Source: an uncultured Agathobaculum sp.
Lineage (GTDB): Bacteria > Bacillota > Clostridia > Oscillospirales > Butyricicoccaceae
Reading direction: 5' to 3'
DNA length: 17,647 nt
Assembly (NCBI GenBank): GCA_944376955.1
Contig: CALWEB010000108.1
Coordinates: 1 to 17,647 of the forward strand
Positions 12,526 to 17,647 of this stretch are shown in pieces. The position numbers and the translations under genes are program-made. The notes under the pieces were generated by a model. That model saw nothing but the letters and a program-made list of their open reading frames with translations, searched no databases and had not been told where the DNA came from. Position 1 is the first letter of the stretch, and each line of letters begins with the position of its first letter.

Positions 12526-15372
12526 ATGCAGGAATATATTCATGTCAAGGGTGCGCGTGAGCACAACCTGAAAAACATTGATATCAAAATCCCGCGCGAC
12601 AAGCTGGTCGTCCTGACCGGCCTGTCCGGCTCGGGCAAATCGTCGCTGGCGTTCGACACGATCTACGCCGAGGGCCAGCGCCGCTATGTCGAGTCGCTGT
12701 CCAGCTATGCGCGGCAGTTTCTGGGGCAGATGGACAAGCCGGATGTGGACTACATCGACGGCCTGTCGCCCGCCATTTCGATCGACCAGAAAACCACCTC
12801 GCAGAACCCGCGCTCGACGGTCGGTACGGTCACCGAGGTTTACGACTACATGCGCCTTTTGTGGGCGCGCATCGGCACGCCGCACTGCCCCAAGTGCGGC
12901 AAGGAGATCCACCAGCAGACGATCGACCAGATCATCGACCGGCTGATGGCGTTGGAGGAAAAAACGCGCGTGCAGATCCTCGCGCCGGTCATCCGCGGCA
13001 AAAAGGGCGAACATGTCAAGGTGCTCGAGGACGCCCGGCGGCAGGGCTATGTCCGTGTGCGGGTGGACGGCGAAATGCGCGACCTTGCCGAGGAGATCAA
13101 GCTGCAAAAGACCAAAAAACACAACATCGAGATCGTGGTGGATCGCATTGCCATCCGCGCGGATATCCGCAGCCGCCTGACCGACTCGGTGGAAACCGCA
13201 TCGGCGCTGTCGGGCGGTCTGGTGATCGCAGATGTGGTCGGCGGTGAGCCGATTTCCTTTTCGCAGAACTACGCCTGTGAGGACTGCGGCATTTCCATTG
13301 AGGAACTTTCGCCGCGCATGTTTTCGTTCAACAACCCCTATGGCGCGTGTCCGGTCTGCACCGGCCTTGGGATGCAGATGCGCGTCGATCCCGACCGCAT
13401 CCTGCCCAATCGCAAGCTGTCCATCCGGAAGGGTGCGATCCGTGCATCCGGCTGGGGCAGTGCCGAACCGGGGACGATTGCAGGCATGTACTTTACTGCG
13501 CTCGGCAAAAAGCACGGCTTTACGCTGGACACCCCGATTGAGGAGATGAGCGATGCCGCGGTACACGAACTGCTGTACGGCACAGGGGACGAGCCGCTCG
13601 AACTCTCGGTCAGCCGCGTGTCGGGCGGCGTGATGCGCCAGCCGTTTGAAGGCATCGTGTGCAACCTCGAACGCCGCTACAAGGAGACCTCAAGCGACTA
13701 CGCGCGCAGCGAAATCGAGGAGTGCATGAGCGAAATCCCCTGTCCCGCGTGCCACGGCCGCCGTCTGCGGCCTGAGGTGCTTGCGGTGACGGTCGGCGGA
13801 CTGAACATCGCAGAGTTTTCGGAAAAGTCGGTGGTCAAGGCGATGGAGTTCCTGCACACCTTGCAGCTGACCGAAATGCAGCACAAGATCGGTGACCGCG
13901 TCATTAAGGAGATCATGGACCGGCTGGGCTTTTTGCAGTCGGTCGGGCTGGAATACCTGACGCTGTCGCGCTCGTCCGGCACGCTGTCGGGCGGCGAAAG
14001 CCAGCGCATCCGGCTTGCCACCCAGATTGGCTCGTCGCTGATGGGCGTGCTGTATATTCTGGACGAGCCGTCCCTCGGCCTGCACCAGCGCGACAACGAC
14101 AAGCTGTTGGCGACCCTCAAACGCCTGCGTGACCTTGGTAACACGCTGATCGTGGTGGAGCACGACGAGGACACCATGCTCGCAGCCGATCACATTGTGG
14201 ATATCGGCCCGGGCGCCGGGCGAAACGGCGGCGAGGTGGTATTCGAGGGCAAAGTGGATGATCTGCTGAAAAGCGAAACATCAATCACCGGGCAGTACCT
14301 TTCCGGACGCAAGTGCATCCCGGTGCCCGCGGTGCGCCGCAAGGGCAACGGCAAAAAACTCACGGTTAAGGGCTGCGCGGTCAACAACCTCAAACACACG
14401 GATTTCACCATCCCGCTCGGCACGTTTACTTGCGTGACCGGCGTGTCCGGTTCGGGCAAATCCTCGTTTGTCAACGAGATTTTGTACAAAAAGCTTGCCG
14501 CCGAACTCAACGGCGCCAAGACGCGCGCGGGCGCACACGATAAATTCATCGGCCTTTCCTATCTCGACAAAGTCATCGACATCAACCAGTCGCCCATCGG
14601 GCGCACGCCGCGCTCCAATCCCGCGACCTATACGGGCGTATTTAACGACATCCGTGAGTTGTTCGCCAGAACGGCAGACGCCAAGGCGCGTGGCTATGGG
14701 CCGAGCCGGTTTAGTTTTAACGTTAAGGGCGGCCGGTGCGAAGCCTGCGCGGGCGATGGCCTCTTGAAGATCGAAATGCACTTCCTGCCGGATGTGTACG
14801 TGCCCTGCGACGTGTGCAAGGGCAAGCGGTACAACAAGGAAACGCTCGAGGTGCGCTACAAAGGCAAGAACATCTATGAAGTGCTGGACATGACGGTGGA
14901 CGAAGCGTGCGAGTTTTTTGCCAACGTCCCCAAGATCGCGCGGCGGCTGGAAACCATGCGCGAGGTTGGACTGGGGTACGTCAAACTCGGCCAGTCGTCC
15001 ACGACCTTGTCCGGCGGCGAGGCACAGCGCGCCAAGCTTGCCACCGAGCTTTCCAAGCGTTCGACCGGCAGGACCATCTATATCCTCGACGAGCCGACCA
15101 CCGGCCTGCATGTGGCGGACGTACACAAGCTGGTCGATGTGTTGCAAAAGCTGGTCGATGCAGGCAATACCGTGGTCGTCATCGAGCACAATCTGGATGT
15201 GATCAAGACCGCGGATTATATCCTCGACCTCGGTCCTGAGGGCGGCGACGGCGGCGGCCGTCTGGTGGTCGCCGGTACGCCGGAAGAGGTCGCAGCCTGT
15301 CCGGATTCCTACACCGGACAGTACCTCGGACGGATGTTGGAACGGCAAAACACAGCGAAAACAGAAGAATAA
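12526..15372 (+). CDS. uvrA: Excinuclease ABC subunit A
   Basis: Full-length UvrA (948 residues), the ATPase that finds bulky DNA damage and loads UvrB. It opens with IHVKGAREHNLKNIDIKIP. The first Walker A is GLSGSGKS (32-39), with the second (GVSGSGKSS) in the C-terminal half. Signature motifs are LSGGESQR and LSGGEAQR, with Walker B ILDEPSLGLH and ILDEPTTGLH. A CPKC pair lies at 121-124. Zinc sites are CEDC (251-254) with CPVC (275-278), and CEAC with CDVC in the second half. The start fits UvrA alignments, although the ribosome site (GAGGATGAAG) is poor and distant, so translation may be modest. No separate promoter is evident in the 57-base gap after the MBL gene. A hairpin terminator follows the stop. 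Confidence 0.98.
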   Translation: MQEYIHVKGAREHNLKNIDIKIPRDKLVVLTGLSGSGKSSLAFDTIYAEGQRRYVESLSSYARQFLGQMDKPDVDYIDGLSPAISIDQKTTSQNPRSTVGTVTEVYDYMRLLWARIGTPHCPKCGKEIHQQTIDQIIDRLMALEEKTRVQILAPVIRGKKGEHVKVLEDARRQGYVRVRVDGEMRDLAEEIKLQKTKKHNIEIVVDRIAIRADIRSRLTDSVETASALSGGLVIADVVGGEPISFSQNYACEDCGISIEELSPRMFSFNNPYGACPVCTGLGMQMRVDPDRILPNRKLSIRKGAIRASGWGSAEPGTIAGMYFTALGKKHGFTLDTPIEEMSDAAVHELLYGTGDEPLELSVSRVSGGVMRQPFEGIVCNLERRYKETSSDYARSEIEECMSEIPCPACHGRRLRPEVLAVTVGGLNIAEFSEKSVVKAMEFLHTLQLTEMQHKIGDRVIKEIMDRLGFLQSVGLEYLTLSRSSGTLSGGESQRIRLATQIGSSLMGVLYILDEPSLGLHQRDNDKLLATLKRLRDLGNTLIVVEHDEDTMLAADHIVDIGPGAGRNGGEVVFEGKVDDLLKSETSITGQYLSGRKCIPVPAVRRKGNGKKLTVKGCAVNNLKHTDFTIPLGTFTCVTGVSGSGKSSFVNEILYKKLAAELNGAKTRAGAHDKFIGLSYLDKVIDINQSPIGRTPRSNPATYTGVFNDIRELFARTADAKARGYGPSRFSFNVKGGRCEACAGDGLLKIEMHFLPDVYVPCDVCKGKRYNKETLEVRYKGKNIYEVLDMTVDEACEFFANVPKIARRLETMREVGLGYVKLGQSSTTLSGGEAQRAKLATELSKRSTGRTIYILDEPTTGLHVADVHKLVDVLQKLVDAGNTVVVIEHNLDVIKTADYILDLGPEGGDGGGRLVVAGTPEEVAACPDSYTGQYLGRMLERQNTAKTEE

Positions 15373-15390
15373 GGCGGTTTTTGGAGCAAA

Positions 15391-15425
15391 AAAAGCGGGC
15401 ATTCCCATGCGGAATGCCCGCTTTT
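15391..15425 (+). terminator. Hairpin terminator after uvrA
   Basis: AAAAGCGGGCATTCC (15391-15405) pairs perfectly with 15411-15425 over a 5-base loop, ending in TTTT. The T-run on the plus strand is short. It separates the uvr operon from the recJ promoter. Confidence 0.85.
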
Positions 15426-15444
15426 GACAATTTGCATAAAAATG

Positions 15445-15473
15445 TTGAGCTTTGTGGCGTGTTTTGGTATAAT
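15445..15473 (+). promoter_or_regulatory. Sigma-A-type promoter of recJ with extended -10
   Basis: TTGAGC (15445-15450) and TATAAT (15468-15473) have a 17-base spacer. TGG directly before the -10 box gives an extended -10 (TGnTATAAT). The start codon at 15505 lies 31 bases further on. Confidence 0.75.
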
Positions 15474-15504
15474 AATGGTAATATAAAATAAATGAGGGAG
15501 TCAT

Positions 15505-17580
15505 ATGAAAACAAAGCGATGGGTGATCGCTGATCCCGCCGAGGAGCGCGTGCGCGCCTTGTCCGACGCGGGCGGCTATGCCCCGCTGACCGCAGCCGTC
15601 CTTGTGGCGCGCGGGATTGATACGCCGCAGGCCGCGGCGGCGTATCTGAGCTGTGATACATCCGGCCTGCATGACCCGTTCCTGCTGGCCGATATGGACA
15701 AAGCCGTCGCGGTTATCCGTGGCGCGATAGCGCGCGGCGAGCATATTGTGGTATATGGGGACTATGATGTGGATGGCGTGACCGCCACCTGCACACTGGT
15801 GGATTATCTGCGCAGCTGCGGTGCCCAGTGCGAATATTATATCCCCAACCGCCTGCGGGAGGGGTATGGCCTGTCCCGTGCTGCGATGGAGCAGCTCTAT
15901 GAGCAGGGCACCCGCCTGCTCATCACGGTCGATTCCGGCATCACGGCGGACGAGGAGATTGCCGTCGCGCGCGAATTGGGGATGCAGGTGGTCATCACCG
16001 ACCACCACGAGTGCCACGATGCGCTGCCCGCAGCGGATGCGGTGGTCGATTACAAGCGGCCGGACTGCACCTATCCGTTTGAAGCGCTGGCGGGCGTGGG
16101 CGTGGCGTTCAAGCTGATCTGCGCGCTGGAGGGCAATGCGGAAGTCGTGCTGGAGCGGTATGCCGATCTGGTGGCCCTGGGCACGGTAGCGGATGTGATG
16201 CCCATTACGGGCGAAAACCGCATCATTGTGGCCGCAGGCCTGAAGAAAATGGCCGAGACCGGCAACGTCGGCTTGGAAATGCTGCTGCGCGAGGCGGGGA
16301 TGAAACACAAACGCCTGACCTCGTCCACCATCAGCTTTGTGCTGGCGCCGCGCATCAACGCGGCGGGACGGATGGGGCGCGCGGAACTGGCTGCCGAACT
16401 GTTTCTGACGCATGACCCGGTGCGTGCGCAGGCGCTCGCGGCACAGCTTTGCGAGCAGAACAAGTTGCGGCAGAACGAGGAAAACCAGATTTTGACGCAG
16501 GCGCTGGCTCGTCTGCGTAAGGAATACAATCCGCTGGAGGATAAGATCATCGTGCTGGCGGAAAAAGGCTGGCACCACGGCGTGATCGGCATTGTTTGCT
16601 CACGCCTGTGCGACCGGTACGGCTGTCCGGTCGTGCTGATTTCGCTCGACGAGGACGGCACGGGCAAGGGCTCGGGCCGCTCAGTGGGTGGGTTCAACCT
16701 GTTCGACGCGCTGACCTCGTGCGAGGACTTGCTCGAACGCTACGGCGGGCACGCGCTTGCCGCCGGCCTGACCGTGGATGCCGACAAGGTCGATACGCTG
16801 CGCGAGCGTCTGCGCGCTTATGCGGAGACCCATGTCACCATGGCCGAATTGGTGCCGCAGCTGCACATTGACTGCATGGTGCGCCCGGAGTGGCTGACCG
16901 AGGAGAATATCGGGGCGCTTTCGGTGCTGGAACCGTATGGGATGCGCAATGCCGAGCCGGTGTTCTGCATGAAGGACATGGTAGTGGAGGATATCACGCC
17001 CATCTCGTCCGACCGGCATGTGCGCATGACGCTCATCAAGGATGGCGTGCGCTTTTCTGCGATTTGGTTTGGCACAGGCGCGGGCGGATTGGGTTTTGTG
17101 GAAGGAAACTATGTCGATGCCGCCTTCCATCTGGAGATCAATGAATTTCGCGGCCGCCGCACGGTGCAGCTGACGCTGTGCGACGCGCAGCTGAGCGATT
17201 GCGAGCATCTGGCCGACCAGAAGCTGCTCAACGTGTACAATACCTATATGGCCGACGGGCCGCTGACCGCGCGCGAGGCGCGCCTGCTGCTGCCTGACCG
17301 CAAGGATCTGGTGGCGGTGTGGCGGCACATTGTGTGCCGCGCGGAGGACGGCCGCCTGTCCGTGCCGGACGGCGCACTTTCGCGTCGCGTGGCGTGGGAG
17401 AGCCGCCGCGATATCAATATCGGCAAGCTGTTCGTGTGTCTGGACGTATTTTCCGAGTCCGGGCTGATCAGCTATCATTTCAAAGAAGGGATGCTCAACA
17501 TCCTGCTCAAGCCTTACGAAGGTAAGGCGGATATATCCGGTTCGGTCGTTCTGGCCACGCTGCAAAGCATGGCGGGTTAA
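15505..17580 (+). CDS. recJ: Single-stranded-DNA-specific exonuclease RecJ
   Basis: A 691-residue RecJ, a 5'-3' exonuclease on single-stranded DNA that serves recombination and mismatch repair. DHH-domain motifs are VVYGDYDVDGVTATCT (82-97, metal-binding Asp residues), TVDSGIT (141-147) and ITDHHECHD (164-172). The linker helix and DHHA1 domain follow, with GKGSGRSVGGFNL and YGGHALAAGL (about 412-422). An OB-fold region contains FSAIWFG and FRGRRTVQLTL. About 110 further residues form a C-terminal domain typical of Firmicutes RecJ. GAGGGAG lies about 5 bases before the ATG. It has its own promoter and is probably co-transcribed with the gene starting at 17600, only 19 bases after its stop. 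Confidence 0.97.
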   Translation: MKTKRWVIADPAEERVRALSDAGGYAPLTAAVLVARGIDTPQAAAAYLSCDTSGLHDPFLLADMDKAVAVIRGAIARGEHIVVYGDYDVDGVTATCTLVDYLRSCGAQCEYYIPNRLREGYGLSRAAMEQLYEQGTRLLITVDSGITADEEIAVARELGMQVVITDHHECHDALPAADAVVDYKRPDCTYPFEALAGVGVAFKLICALEGNAEVVLERYADLVALGTVADVMPITGENRIIVAAGLKKMAETGNVGLEMLLREAGMKHKRLTSSTISFVLAPRINAAGRMGRAELAAELFLTHDPVRAQALAAQLCEQNKLRQNEENQILTQALARLRKEYNPLEDKIIVLAEKGWHHGVIGIVCSRLCDRYGCPVVLISLDEDGTGKGSGRSVGGFNLFDALTSCEDLLERYGGHALAAGLTVDADKVDTLRERLRAYAETHVTMAELVPQLHIDCMVRPEWLTEENIGALSVLEPYGMRNAEPVFCMKDMVVEDITPISSDRHVRMTLIKDGVRFSAIWFGTGAGGLGFVEGNYVDAAFHLEINEFRGRRTVQLTLCDAQLSDCEHLADQKLLNVYNTYMADGPLTAREARLLLPDRKDLVAVWRHIVCRAEDGRLSVPDGALSRRVAWESRRDINIGKLFVCLDVFSESGLISYHFKEGMLNILLKPYEGKADISGSVVLATLQSMAG

Positions 17581-17599
17581 CGGAATGGGGGAACGAAGT

Positions 17600-17647
17600 A
17601 TGCAAAACAAACTGGATTTTTTAATCGAGCGCGTGCAAAAGCAAAAT
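17600..17647 (+). CDS. Start of a downstream gene, cut by the window edge
   Basis: ATG at 17600 with GGGGGAACG about 7-9 bases upstream opens a frame of 16 codons, MQNKLDFLIERVQKQN, to the window end. Too little is visible to name it. In many Firmicutes recJ is followed by apt and relA, so a (p)ppGpp synthetase/hydrolase is a possibility by context alone. Confidence 0.55.
   Translation, partial: MQNKLDFLIERVQKQN

Noticed and set aside
12493..13566. 357-residue minus-strand open frame over uvrA
   Set aside because: Antisense shadow of the conserved N-terminal half of uvrA in GC-rich DNA, with no recognisable motif.
14281..16578. 765-residue minus-strand open frame spanning uvrA and recJ
   Set aside because: A shadow of two certain genes. 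It is His/Arg/Gln-rich with no domain, and it runs through a terminator and a promoter.
1..17647. tRNA, rRNA, CRISPR array, prophage or intact insertion sequence
   Set aside because: I looked for cloverleaf-like segments, regular short repeats, integrases and transposases and saw none.

Overview
The window looks like chromosome from a GC-rich member of the Clostridia. The order Oscillospirales, perhaps a Butyricicoccus/Agathobaculum-like gut organism, is my best guess. This rests on strong GGAGG-type ribosome sites, sigma-A promoters with 17-base spacers, the clostridial short peptide deformylase, a DUF4364-like regulator and Firmicutes-style RecJ and UvrBA. No similarity search was possible. 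No rRNA, tRNA, CRISPR array or intact insertion sequence is visible.

Left part (1-3565). The end of a sugar-phosphate isomerase/epimerase-like gene enters from the left and is followed by a strong hairpin (442-476). A visibly more A/T-rich block follows, holding three unrecognised soluble proteins: two in tandem on the minus strand (1093-2391, 555-1070) and one divergent on the plus strand (2723-3427). The tandem pair carries the same short motif, D-[RK]-[VL]-E-L-S, at residue 48 of both. A broken zinc-ribbon-like remnant may lie at 3429-3564.

Middle part (3566-6488). There are two different SGNH-fold hydrolases. The second starts a tight operon with its own promoter: SGNH hydrolase, peptide deformylase (4-base overlap) and short-chain dehydrogenase. 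The 361-base gap between the two hydrolases holds a long imperfect hairpin (4230-4291). A nested, probably bidirectional terminator (6369-6427) separates the operon from convergent lrgB.

Right part (6489-17647). A minus-strand operon encodes a DUF4364-type winged-helix protein followed by LrgA and LrgB, all overlapping. Its promoter faces away from a plus-strand operon: GNAT acetyltransferase, radC, uvrB, an MBL-fold protein and uvrA. A near-consensus Gram-positive SOS (LexA) box lies in the shared promoter region. recJ follows behind a hairpin terminator and its own promoter, and the first 16 codons of another gene begin at 17600. Together this is a DNA repair neighbourhood (nucleotide excision repair, RadC, RecJ) next to a murein-hydrolase/holin-like control operon.
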